Of a DNA stretch of 64,000 nt, positions 17,234 to 24,900 are shown piece after piece. The position numbers and the translations under genes are program-made. The notes under the pieces were generated by a model, which was given only the letters and a program-made list of their open reading frames with translations, had not been told where the DNA came from and ran no database searches. The stretch's first letter is position 1. Each line of letters starts with the position of its first letter. The DNA is taken from positions 992,001 through 1,056,000 of the forward strand of contig OY282353.1 in NCBI GenBank assembly GCA_958295465.1, given 5' to 3'. Source of the stretch: an uncultured Gammaproteobacteria bacterium (GTDB lineage: Bacteria > Pseudomonadota > Gammaproteobacteria > HK1).

Positions 17234-20158
17234 TCATTCATCAACGCCTCGCAGCCTCGTATTGGCCGGGTCGTAGGGCGGTTCGGCGAGCACCCGGGCG
17301 AAGTGCCTGCGTCCGAGGATCGAGATCTCCAGCGCATCGCCTCGTCCATTCTCTCCCGGCCCCGATATACCGCCGTGGCCGTCGTTGCGGGCGGGACGCC
17401 CGCGTTCCCGGGACTCCGCCTCCGGACGCAGGTACGCGAGGGCGAGCACCGTGCCGGTGCGATGTCCTGGTGCGGCGGAGGTCACGATGCCGATCGCCCG
17501 TCCGTCCTGCCAGACCGTGTGGGTGTAGAAGGGGTCGGGGTCGGTGTCGCCGTCCGGCTCGGCGGAGAGCAGCACCATGCGCCACGCGGACGGGCTCGCG
17601 GCGCGGGAGAGCAGCGCCTCGCGGCCGGGGAACTCCCGGCCCTCGGTGCGCACGAGGTGATCGAGCCCCGCTTCGAGCGGCGTGCGCTCGGTGGTGAGGT
17701 CGGCGCCCCATGCGCGGTAACCCTTCTCCAGGCGCAACGAGTTCAGCGCGTAGGCGCCGAAGGGCCGGAGGTCCACGGCGGCGCCGGCCTTGCGCAGCGC
17801 CTCGTGCAGGATCGGGAGATCCGCCATCGCGACGTGCAGCTCCCATCCGCATTCCCCCGCGTAGGACACGCGCAACGCCCGCACCTCGACCGCACCGACC
17901 CGCGCCGTGCCCGCCTCCACCGTACCGACCCGTAGCGTACGCGCCGAAAGCCACGGGAACGCCTCGTGGTCCAGATCCGTATCGGAGAGGGCGCCGAGCA
18001 CCGTGCGGGCCTCCGGACCCATGAGCCCCAGGATGCCGAGATGTTCGGTGCGGTTGGCCACGCGCACGTCGGCGAACGACGCGGCGTGCCGGCGGAGAAG
18101 GTCCTCGTCGTGGCGCTCCGCCGCCGCGGCGCTGGTGAGGTAGTAGCGGTCCGCCGCGAGCCAGGTGACGGTGAACTCCGAGGCGATGCCGCCGGCTCCG
18201 GTCAGGGCGTGGGTGATCCCGATCCGACCGATCGCCCGCGGCGGGCGGTTCGCCCCCAGGCGCTCCATGAAGGCAGGCGCGTCCGCCCCGGTGACCTCGA
18301 ACTTCGAGAACGCGGAGAGATCCACGAGGCCGGCCCGGTCGCGCACCGCCCGGCACTCGGCCGCGACCGTCTCCCGCCAGGCAGGGCGCCCGAAGGTGGG
18401 CGGCGCATCGTGCGGCCCATTCTCCGCCGGCTCGGAACGCCCGAAGGCGGGCGGCGCGGCGCGCGGCCCATTCTCCGCCGACTCGGAGCGCCCGAAGGTG
18501 GACGGCATGTCGCGCGGCCCATTCTCTGCCGGCTCGGAACGCCCGAAGGTGGGCGGCGCATCGTGCGGCCCATTCTCTGCCGGCTCGGAACGCCCGAAGG
18601 TGGGCGGCATGTCGCGCGGCCCATTCTCTGCCGGCTCGGAACGCCCGAAGGTGGGCGGCATGTCGCGCGATCCGTTCCCTGCCGACACGGGACGCCCGAA
18701 AGTGGACGGCGTCTCGCGCAATCCATCCTCCGCCGACTCGGAGCGCCCGAAGGCAGGCCGCGCATCGTGCGGCCCGCTCCCTGCCGGCCCAGGGCCGCGC
18801 GCGAACCAGTTCGGCCGCTCCCAGCCGTACGCGCAGCCGAACACTGCGCCTTGCGCCGCCTGGATCGGATAGATCGGCGTCGTCCGCCGGGGTCGGCCGG
18901 CCGGGCGTTCCTCGAAGGGATAGTGCACCCCGAACTGGAGGCCGAAGCACTCCACCGCCTTGGCGACGCGGTAGTCGCGGTCCGCCGCCCAAGCGCCGAA
19001 GCGCCGGGGGTCCACGGCCAGCGCGTCCATCGGCGGGGCGCCGTCGACCATCCAGTCGGCGAGGAAGCGCCCGGCGCCGCCGCCTTCCATCACCCCCATG
19101 CTCGATCCGGTCAGCAGCCAGGCGTCGTCGAGTCCGAAGGCCGGCCCGATGAGCGGGTTCGCGTCCGGCGTAAAGGTGATCGGCCCGTGCACGACGGTCT
19201 TGACGCCGGCCCGCGCCAGCGCCGGCACCCGCTCCATGGCCAGCGCGGCGATGGGTTCGATCCGGTCCAGCTCCGGCGGCAGGAGCTCCATGCCGAACCC
19301 GGACGGCACGCCGTCCACGCCCCACGGGCGGCCGTCCGCCTCGTAGGGGCCGAGGATGAACCCGTCACGCTCCTGGCGCAGGTACCAGCTTTCCTCCGGG
19401 TCGCGGATGATCGGCAGCTCCGGCTCGCCGTCAGCGGCGCGCGCGGCAATCTCCGGGACCCCGGCGGTGACGAGGTACTGGTGCAGCATCGGCGCCACCG
19501 GCAGATCCGCCCCCATCATCGCGCCGATCTCCCGGCACCAGGTGCCCGCCGCGTTGACCACGTGCCGGCAGCGGACGGTGTCCCGGTCGGTATGCACCGC
19601 CCACGCGCCCGATGCGTCGCGCTCGATCGCCCGCACCGGGGTGTGGCGCCGGATCTCGGCGCCTCGGGAACGCGCCCCCGCGGCGAGCGCCTGGGTGGCC
19701 AGCGACGGATCGACGTGCCCGTCGTCCGGCTCGTGGATCGCACCGAGCAGCCCCTCGATGCGCGTCAGGGGATAAACCCGGGCCAGCGCCTCGGGGGTGA
19801 GGATGCGGAACTCGTGGCCCATGAACCGCCCGAGCCCCTGCACGTGGCGGAACTCGGCCATCCGCTCGGCCGAGCGCGTGACGCGAAGCGCGCCGCAGGG
19901 GTGAAATCCGGTGCTCTCTCCGGTCTCCGCCGGCAGCACGTCCCGGTACAGGCGCACCGATTCCGCCCGCATCGCCATGATCGTGGGGTGGTGGGCGAAG
20001 TGGGTGCAGAGCCCGGCCGCGTGCCAGGTCGAGCCCGCGGTCAGCTCGCTCTTCTCCAGGAGCACGACGTCGCGCCAGCCACGCCCGGTCAGGTGCCAGG
20101 CGAGCGAGACGCCCATGATCCCGCCGCCCACGATGACTGCTTGCGCATCGGTCGTCAT
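17234..20158 (-). CDS. FAD oxidoreductase-GcvT enzyme of the dimethylglycine/sarcosine dehydrogenase type, with repeat insert
   Basis: About 974 residues from ATG 20158 (MTTDAQAVIVGGGIMGVSLA); a longer frame to 20224 lacks support. The Rossmann FAD motif is VIVGGGIMGVSLAWHL, followed by TAGSTWHAAGL. The C-terminal half is a GcvT/aminomethyltransferase fold (LVDLSAFSKFEVTGADAPAF, SLRLEKGYRAWGADLTTE). Such enzymes demethylate N-methylated glycine derivatives and pass the one-carbon unit to folate. Between the two domains (18386-18792) sits a 17-residue tandem repeat, and near the C-terminus an ESRERGRPARNDGHGG insert is encoded by a palindromic element. If folded, these would be exposed loops. 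Substrate is inferred from the family. Confidence 0.83.
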   Translation of the reverse strand: MTTDAQAVIVGGGIMGVSLAWHLTGRGWRDVVLLEKSELTAGSTWHAAGLCTHFAHHPTIMAMRAESVRLYRDVLPAETGESTGFHPCGALRVTRSAERMAEFRHVQGLGRFMGHEFRILTPEALARVYPLTRIEGLLGAIHEPDDGHVDPSLATQALAAGARSRGAEIRRHTPVRAIERDASGAWAVHTDRDTVRCRHVVNAAGTWCREIGAMMGADLPVAPMLHQYLVTAGVPEIAARAADGEPELPIIRDPEESWYLRQERDGFILGPYEADGRPWGVDGVPSGFGMELLPPELDRIEPIAALAMERVPALARAGVKTVVHGPITFTPDANPLIGPAFGLDDAWLLTGSSMGVMEGGGAGRFLADWMVDGAPPMDALAVDPRRFGAWAADRDYRVAKAVECFGLQFGVHYPFEERPAGRPRRTTPIYPIQAAQGAVFGCAYGWERPNWFARGPGPAGSGPHDARPAFGRSESAEDGLRETPSTFGRPVSAGNGSRDMPPTFGRSEPAENGPRDMPPTFGRSEPAENGPHDAPPTFGRSEPAENGPRDMPSTFGRSESAENGPRAAPPAFGRSEPAENGPHDAPPTFGRPAWRETVAAECRAVRDRAGLVDLSAFSKFEVTGADAPAFMERLGANRPPRAIGRIGITHALTGAGGIASEFTVTWLAADRYYLTSAAAAERHDEDLLRRHAASFADVRVANRTEHLGILGLMGPEARTVLGALSDTDLDHEAFPWLSARTLRVGTVEAGTARVGAVEVRALRVSYAGECGWELHVAMADLPILHEALRKAGAAVDLRPFGAYALNSLRLEKGYRAWGADLTTERTPLEAGLDHLVRTEGREFPGREALLSRAASPSAWRMVLLSAEPDGDTDPDPFYTHTVWQDGRAIGIVTSAAPGHRTGTVLALAYLRPEAESRERGRPARNDGHGGISGPGENGRGDALEISILGRRHFARVLAEPPYDPANTRLRGVDE
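17387..17403. repeat. 17-bp perfect palindrome in frame in the FAD-GcvT gene
   Basis: gcgggcgggacgcccgc has 7-bp perfect arms around GGA. It belongs to the same family as copies at 1596-1612, 9556-9572 and 15664-15680. On the coding strand it encodes the GRPAR part of an insert near the enzyme C-terminus. Confidence 0.7.
18386..18792. repeat. 51-bp tandem repeat array inside the FAD-GcvT gene
   Basis: About eight copies of a 51-bp unit (17 codons) encode variants of FGRSEPAENGPRDMPPT on the minus strand. Copies differ at a few positions (RDM/HDA/RAA; PPT/PST/PPA). The array lies exactly between the oxidoreductase and GcvT domains and is in frame throughout. Confidence 0.9.
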
Positions 20159-20649
20159 CGAAGGTGCCGTCCGATCCTCCGAACCGTCCCCGGTCGCCCG
20201 GAGATCATCGACCCCCGGCGTCACGCCACTGCATCCGCGATTGCCGGGGCCGTCCCCGGTGGTCCGGAGACTATACCCGTATCCCTGAATTCCCCGGTGA
20301 AACTTCAGCCATCGACCGGGCTCCGGCGCGGCCGGAAGTCATCGGGTTCCCGCCGGCGCCGCGGGGCAGGCGACCGCGGCGAGGCGATCGCCCGAAGCAG
20401 TCCAGCCCGTTCGAGCGTCGGAGGAAGCGAGGGATGGCAACGCCGGGCCACAAGTGGTTTCCCCGCCCGCCGGGGACCATGCGTCACCGCGACCTTGCCG
20501 GAAGCGGTCTAACGCTCGATGCGGACGGGTTGCGCAAGATCGAGCCCGGTCTCCACGTGAGGACGTGACGCCCGACATGAACCCCGGATATTCTCTCGCG
20601 GCAGGCACGTCCCTGAAGTAACGCAAACCGCCGACACGGGAGAAACACC
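20159..20649. other. Divergent intergenic region, FAD-GcvT / livJ
   Basis: About 490 bp between divergent genes, so it should hold both promoters; I cannot single out a convincing one. Two imperfect ~28-bp repeats (ccgtccccggtcgcccggag near 20187 and ccgtccccggtggtccggag near 20250) are present. A short frame at 20434-20568 has a fair ribosome-binding site but no family match. Confidence 0.4.
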
Positions 20650-21798
20650 ATGACCAGTTCCTTGAAACGCTTCACCCTTGCCGTTGCCCTCGCGATCGCC
20701 TCGGCGTTCCCCGCTCTGGCGGGCTCGATCAAGGTCGGCTTCAACGCGCCGCTGACCGGCTTCGCCGCCGCGGACGGCAACTCGGCGCTCATCGGCGCGC
20801 AGCTTGCCGTCGAGCAGGTCAACGCGGCGGGCGGCGTCAACGGCGAGATGCTGGAACTCCTGGTCTACGACGACCAGGCGAGCCCCAAGGAATCCGCGCC
20901 GCTGGCGGTGAAGATGATCACCCAGGACGAGGTGGCGGCGGGGATCTCGGGCAGCTACTCCGGCTCCACCCGGGCGGCGGCGACGATCTTCCAGGAGAAC
21001 GCCACGCCGTACATCTCCGCCTACGCCGTCCATCCGGACATCACCCGCGCGGGCGATTACGTCTTCCGCACCTCCTTCATGGGCGAGGTGCAGGGCCGCG
21101 CCGGCGCCAAGCTGATCGGCGGGCTGATGAACCTGAAGCGGGTCGTGGTCATCACCCTCAACAACGATTTCGGGAAGTCGCTGGCGGCCGGGTTCAAGGA
21201 GACGGCGGGCGAGTTCGGCATCGAAATCGCCAGCGAGTACACGTACTCGATCAAGGATCGCGAATTCGGCCCGATCGTCTCGAAGGTCAAGGCGGACGCG
21301 CCGGACGCGCTCTATGCCTCGGGGTATTTCTTCACCGCCGGGCCGCTGGTGCGCCAGCTCCGGGCGGCGGGGGTCGCGGTCCCGGTGATCGGCCAGGAGG
21401 GATACGACAGCCAGAAGTTCATCGAAATCGCCGGCCCGCACGCCGAGGGGGTGATCATCACCACTTCGCTCGACCGCGATTCGTCCGAGGCGATCACCCG
21501 GGACTTCATCGAGGGGTTCGAAGACAAGGCCGGGTATCCGACGGACATGGTGGCCGCCTCCGCCCATACCGCGGTGCTGGTCATGGCCGAGGCGTTGCGC
21601 AAGGCGGGCGCCGGTGACAAGGCGGCGTTGCGGGATGCCATCGCGTCGTCCAGCGTGGACTCCTCGACCGGCCACATCTCCTTCAACGCCCTCGGCGAGG
21701 TGAGGAAGGACGTGCAGGTGCAGATCGTGAAGGACGGCGCGTGGCGGCACTACGCGGTCATCTCCGACCCGGAGCTTCTGGCCCCGCCGGAGAAGTGA
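20650..21798 (+). CDS. livJ: Branched-chain amino acid-type ABC transporter substrate-binding protein
   Basis: A 382-residue periplasmic protein. The signal peptide is MTSSLKRFTLAVALAIASAF with cleavage near ALA-GS. The mature start IKVGFNAPLTGFAAADGNS and the conserved QLAVEQVNAAGGVNGEMLEL, then ASGYFFTAGPLVRQLRAAG, match Peripla_BP_6/LivJ proteins. A Shine-Dalgarno (gggag) lies 8 bp before ATG. It is the first gene of a five-gene Liv operon. Binding of leucine-type amino acids is the family default; the hutU and hisC remnants nearby make amino-acid uptake plausible, but the real substrate is unknown. Confidence 0.92.
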   Translation: MTSSLKRFTLAVALAIASAFPALAGSIKVGFNAPLTGFAAADGNSALIGAQLAVEQVNAAGGVNGEMLELLVYDDQASPKESAPLAVKMITQDEVAAGISGSYSGSTRAAATIFQENATPYISAYAVHPDITRAGDYVFRTSFMGEVQGRAGAKLIGGLMNLKRVVVITLNNDFGKSLAAGFKETAGEFGIEIASEYTYSIKDREFGPIVSKVKADAPDALYASGYFFTAGPLVRQLRAAGVAVPVIGQEGYDSQKFIEIAGPHAEGVIITTSLDRDSSEAITRDFIEGFEDKAGYPTDMVAASAHTAVLVMAEALRKAGAGDKAALRDAIASSSVDSSTGHISFNALGEVRKDVQVQIVKDGAWRHYAVISDPELLAPPEK

Positions 21799-21853
21799 TC
21801 CGACACCGGCGCCCCGCGCGGCGGCATTCGTGCGGGGCGCCTCCTCCATTGCG

Positions 21854-22717
21854 ATGCTGTTTCTCGACCTGACGATCCAGGGGTTGGTGCAGGGGGCGAT
21901 CTACGCCCTGATCGCGCTCGGGCTCACGCTGGTCTACGGCTTGCTACGCATCCTCCACGTCGTGCATGCGGCGCTGTTCACGATGGGCGGCTACGCCGGC
22001 GTCGTCGTGACCAACGCGACCGGCAGCCTCGCGCTGGCGCTGGTGGTGGCGATGGCGGTGGTCGGCGCCACCGGCGTCGGCATCTATCGTTTCGCCTACA
22101 AACCGCTGCTGGACAAGCCGCCGCTGGTGGCGCTCATGGCCTCGATCGGGCTGTTCATCGTGGCCGAGGAAGCCTTCCGCCTGATCTTCGGCGCCTACGG
22201 CCTGTCCTTCACCGACCCGCCCCTGCAAACCCACGTCGAGATCCTGCCCGGCATCTTCCTCTCCCATGCGCGCATCGCGGTGGTGGGGCTCGCGGTGGTG
22301 ATCATCGGCCTGCTGGCATGGCTCTCGGCATCCACCCGGACGGGGATTTCCTGGCGGGCCACGGTCTCGGATCCGCCGGTGGCGGCGAGCTTCGGCGTCG
22401 ACGTCGAGAAGGTGCGCTACCTCAACTTCTTCATCGGCTCGGCGCTCGCGGCCGTGGCCGGGACGATGGTCGCGCTCCTGAACAACCTCGTCGAGCCGAC
22501 CATGGGCGCGGTGCCCGCATACAAGGCGCTGGCCATCATCGTGCTGGGAGGGCTCGGCTCGGCGCGCGGCGCACTGGCCGCCTCGCTCGCGCTCGGGGTG
22601 ATCGAGAGCTTCGGCACCATCTACCTCGGCGACGTCCTCGACCGCGACGCGATCGCGTTCGCCTTCCTGATCCTGGTGCTGATGCTGCGCCCGCAAGGGC
22701 TGCTCGCGCGAGGCTGA
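21854..22717 (+). CDS. livH: LivH-type ABC transporter permease
   Basis: A 287-residue membrane permease from ATG 21854 (MLFLDLTIQGLVQGAIYALI); a GTG 24 bp upstream is an alternative start. Conserved LivH features: ALGLTLVYGLLRILHVVHAA, then AIIVLGGLGSARGALAASLA near the C-terminus. It forms the transmembrane pore with LivM. The last codons (FAFLILVLMLRPQGLLARG) are the segment repeated twice in the two short ORFs that follow. Confidence 0.92.
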   Translation: MLFLDLTIQGLVQGAIYALIALGLTLVYGLLRILHVVHAALFTMGGYAGVVVTNATGSLALALVVAMAVVGATGVGIYRFAYKPLLDKPPLVALMASIGLFIVAEEAFRLIFGAYGLSFTDPPLQTHVEILPGIFLSHARIAVVGLAVVIIGLLAWLSASTRTGISWRATVSDPPVAASFGVDVEKVRYLNFFIGSALAAVAGTMVALLNNLVEPTMGAVPAYKALAIIVLGGLGSARGALAASLALGVIESFGTIYLGDVLDRDAIAFAFLILVLMLRPQGLLARG

Positions 22718-22721
22718 CGCG

Positions 22722-22841
22722 ATGGCTTGCGAAAGCGCAATACTCGCCAGCAGGACGATCGCGATCCTGCTTGCAGTCGCGTTCGCCTTCCCGATCCTGG
22801 CGCCGATGCTGCGCCCGCAAGAGCTGCTCGCGCGAGGCTGA
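22722..22841 (+). CDS. Junction mini-ORF 1 (LivM head + LivH tail, 39 aa)
   Basis: Begins MACESAILASRTIAILLAVA, a diverged copy of the livM start (MAYEIAVLTTMSIAIL), and ends AFAFPILAPMLRPQELLARG, a copy of the livH end. It starts 4 bp after the livH stop with the same TGA-CGCG-ATG spacing used before livM. One hydrophobic segment could span the membrane. No independent family is recognisable; it may simply be translated to keep coupling through the operon. Confidence 0.6.
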   Translation: MACESAILASRTIAILLAVAFAFPILAPMLRPQELLARG

Positions 22842-22845
22842 CGCG

Positions 22846-22965
22846 ATGGCTTGCGAGATCGCAATACTCACCACCGGGACGATCGCGATCCTGCTTGCAG
22901 TCGCGTTCGCCTTCCCGATCCTGGCGCCGATGCTGCGCCCGCAAGGGCTGCTCGCGCGAGGCTGA
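22846..22965 (+). CDS. Junction mini-ORF 2 (LivM head + LivH tail, 39 aa)
   Basis: Second tandem copy, MACEIAILTTGTIAILLAVA at the start and AFAFPILAPMLRPQGLLARG at the end. It is closer to the parental livM and livH ends than mini-ORF 1. Its stop is followed by CGCG and the livM start. Length and frame are the same as copy 1 despite several substitutions. Confidence 0.6.
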   Translation: MACEIAILTTGTIAILLAVAFAFPILAPMLRPQGLLARG

Positions 22966-22969
22966 CGCG

Positions 22970-23812
22970 ATGGCTTACGAGATCGCCGTCCTCACCACCA
23001 TGTCGATCGCGATCCTGTTCGCGCTTTCGCTGAACGTGATCACCGGCTTCTGCGGCCAGGTCAGCCTCGGCCACGCCGCGTTCTACGGTATCGGCGCCTA
23101 TACCGCGGCGCTGCTGACCAAGGCGGGCACGCCGCTGGCCCTGGCCCTGCTGCCCGCCGCCGCGCTGGCCGGGGCGGCGGGGTTCGTGGTGGGCATGGCG
23201 TCGTTGCGCGTGCGCCACGACTTTCTCGCCATCACCACGATGGGGGTGACGTTCCTCTTCGTGGGTATCGTGCGCAAGCAGGAGGCGCTGGGCGGCGAGG
23301 TGGGGATCTCCGGCATTCCTTCGGTCGCCTTCGGGCGGCCGGGGCTGCTCGCGCTGGCGCTGGTGTGCACGATCCTGTTCGTGCTCCTGGCGGTACGCAT
23401 CCGGCGCTCCTGGATGGGATTCGCCTACGAGTCGGTGGCCGACGACGAGGACACCGCGCGGGTTCTGGGCATCGACGTCCCGCGCTACAAGCTCTGGGCC
23501 TTCGTCATCGGCACCGCGGGGGCCGGGGTCGCGGGCGGACTCTACGCCCACCACATCCGTTTCATCTGGCCCGACAGCTTCGGCTTCGTCGAATCGGTCA
23601 CCGTGCTCGCGATGGTGATCGTCGGAGGCATCGGCTCGATCTGGGGGGTGGTGCTGGCGGCCGGCGTGCTCTCGGTGCTGCCGCTGTGGCTGCAATTCGT
23701 GGACGACTACAAGCTCCTGGTCTACGGCGCGCTCATCTTCCTGACGATGCGCCTCGCCCCGGACGGCATCGCGGGGCTGGCCCGCCGGCTCGCCGCGAGA
23801 TTGACCCGATGA
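22970..23812 (+). CDS. livM: LivM-type ABC transporter permease
   Basis: A 280-residue permease. MAYEIAVLTTMSIAILFALS is followed by NVITGFCGQVSLGHAAFYGI, the hallmark LivM sequence, then DFLAITTMGVTFLF and VIVGGIGSIWGVVLAAG. It pairs with LivH. I chose ATG 22970 because it matches family starts and lies 4 bp after the preceding mini-ORF; a longer in-frame extension (from 22727) only reads through the duplicated junctions. The end (PDGIAGLARRLAARLTR) is copied in the next two mini-ORFs, and its TGA overlaps the next ATG. Confidence 0.92.
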   Translation: MAYEIAVLTTMSIAILFALSLNVITGFCGQVSLGHAAFYGIGAYTAALLTKAGTPLALALLPAAALAGAAGFVVGMASLRVRHDFLAITTMGVTFLFVGIVRKQEALGGEVGISGIPSVAFGRPGLLALALVCTILFVLLAVRIRRSWMGFAYESVADDEDTARVLGIDVPRYKLWAFVIGTAGAGVAGGLYAHHIRFIWPDSFGFVESVTVLAMVIVGGIGSIWGVVLAAGVLSVLPLWLQFVDDYKLLVYGALIFLTMRLAPDGIAGLARRLAARLTR

Positions 23813-23928
23813 CCCTGCTCCGCGTCGAGAACGTCTCGGTGCGCTTCGGCGGGGTCGTGGCGGTCCCGGACAGCCCCGGACGGCCTCGCGGGTTCGCCCG
23901 CCGGCCTGCCGCGAGATTGACCCGATGA
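23809..23928 (+). CDS. Junction mini-ORF 3 (LivG head + LivM tail, 39 aa)
   Basis: Starts MTLLRVENVSVRFGGVVAV, nearly identical to the LivG start, and ends RRPAARLTR like LivM (RRLAARLTR). ATG overlaps the livM stop (ATGA), and its own stop overlaps the next start the same way. It has only the first strand of an ABC ATPase and no Walker motif, so it cannot be an ATPase. Confidence 0.6.
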   Translation: MTLLRVENVSVRFGGVVAVPDSPGRPRGFARRPAARLTR

Positions 23929-24035
23929 GCCTGCTCCGTGTCGAGCACGTTTCGGTGCGCTTCAGCGGGGTCGTAGCGGTCTCGGACGGCATCGCGTGGC
24001 TCGCCCGCGGAATCGTCGGGAGTGCGATCCGATGA
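23925..24035 (+). CDS. Junction mini-ORF 4 (LivG head + LivM tail, 36 aa)
   Basis: Starts MSLLRVEHVSVRFSGVVAV and continues SDGIAWLARGIVGSAIR, a more diverged copy of the LivM end (PDGIAGLARRLAARLTR). It is three codons shorter than the other copies. ATGA overlaps are kept at both ends, joining mini-ORF 3 to livG. Confidence 0.58.
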   Translation: MSLLRVEHVSVRFSGVVAVSDGIAWLARGIVGSAIR

Positions 24036-24781
24036 CCCTGCTCCGCGTCGAGAACGCCTCGGTGCGCTTCGGCGGGGTCGTGGCCGTCGATGACGTCTCG
24101 CTGGACATGGACGAGGACCGGTTCCTCGGCTTCATCGGCCCGAACGGCGCGGGCAAGACGACGCTCATGCGGGTCATCACCGGCGTCCTGCGCCCCTGGC
24201 GGGGGCGGGTGATCTTCCGCGGCGAGGAGGTGACCCGCTGGCCCGTCGATCGCCGCATCCGCTTCGGGCTGGCGCTCGCGCAGCAGATCGTGCGCCCGCT
24301 CGCCTCCATGTCCCTCACCGACAACGTCGCGATCGCGGCCGGGGTCCACCGCACGGCGAGTCCGCTCGCCGCCCTGCTCGGGAGTGGCCGCGGCGCCGAG
24401 CGCGGCAAGGCGAAGGAGCTCCTCGAATTCGTCGGCATCGGCGACGCGGCGGACGCCAGACCCGGCGAGCTGCCCCTGGGCTACCTCAAGCGGCTCGAGG
24501 TCGCCCGCGCCCTGGCGCTGGAGCCGAAGCTCCTGCTCCTCGACGAGCCGCTCGCCGGCCTCAACCAGGCGGAGGCCCGGGTCATGGCGGACCTGATCGC
24601 CTCACTGGTGGGGAACGGCCGCAGCGTGCTGCTGATCGAGCACAACATCCGCGAGGTCGCGCGCATCTGCCCCGAGCTGTACGTGCAGGACAACGGCCGC
24701 GGCCTCGTCCGGGGACCGGCCGCCGAGGTCATGGCAAGCCCGGAGTTCCGCCGCGCCTACCTCGGCGAGCAGGCCGCCTGA
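24032..24781 (+). CDS. livG: LivG-type ABC transporter ATPase
   Basis: A 249-residue ATPase. Start MTLLRVENASVRFGGVVAVD at ATG 24032 overlaps the preceding stop. Walker A is FIGPNGAGKTTLMRVITG; the signature region is LPLGYLKRLEVARALAL, and Walker B is LLLLDEPLAGLNQAE. It ends MASPEFRRAYLGEQAA. It hydrolyses ATP to power the LivHM channel with LivF. Its last codons recur in the following mini-ORF, whose ATG overlaps its stop by one base. Confidence 0.92.
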   Translation: MTLLRVENASVRFGGVVAVDDVSLDMDEDRFLGFIGPNGAGKTTLMRVITGVLRPWRGRVIFRGEEVTRWPVDRRIRFGLALAQQIVRPLASMSLTDNVAIAAGVHRTASPLAALLGSGRGAERGKAKELLEFVGIGDAADARPGELPLGYLKRLEVARALALEPKLLLLDEPLAGLNQAEARVMADLIASLVGNGRSVLLIEHNIREVARICPELYVQDNGRGLVRGPAAEVMASPEFRRAYLGEQAA

Positions 24782-24900
24782 TGCTGGAGGTCGTGCATCT
24801 CACCCGCGGCTACGGGGACGTCATCATCGTGGATGACTTCTCCTTCCCGATGGCAAGCCCCGAGTTCCACTGCGCCCATCCGGGCGAGCAGGCCGCCTGA
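24781..24900 (+). CDS. Junction mini-ORF 5 (LivF head + LivG tail, 39 aa)
   Basis: Starts [20 protein letters not shown], a copy of the LivF start ([20 protein letters not shown]), and ends [16 protein letters not shown], a copy of the LivG end. TGATG overlaps are kept on both sides. It has the same 39-codon length as the livH/livM and first livM/livG copies, although it derives from different genes. Confidence 0.6.
   Translation: MLEVVHLTRGYGDVIIVDDFSFPMASPEFHCAHPGEQAA

Larger units (their letters stand above)
22655..23010 (+). repeat. 124-bp tandem duplication of the livH/livM junction
   Basis: The stretch from the livH tail through TGACGCGATGGCT into the livM head occurs three times, at livH itself, 22722-22845 and 22846-22969, with start codons exactly 124 bp apart (22722, 22846, 22970). 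The livH tail and the livM head share gatcgcg-type microhomology at the join. Copies differ by substitutions, not by indels, so the duplication is not brand new. Confidence 0.92.

Noticed and set aside
18386..18792. CRISPR-like array
   Set aside because: The units are contiguous with no unique spacers and are multiples of three within a coding frame.
17966..20512. 848-codon plus-strand ORF
   Set aside because: Shadow of the FAD-GcvT gene; its apparent repeats are the antisense of the 51-bp array.
20434..20568. 44-codon plus-strand frame with a fair ribosome-binding site
   Set aside because: No recognisable family and no context; listed only as a note to the intergenic region.
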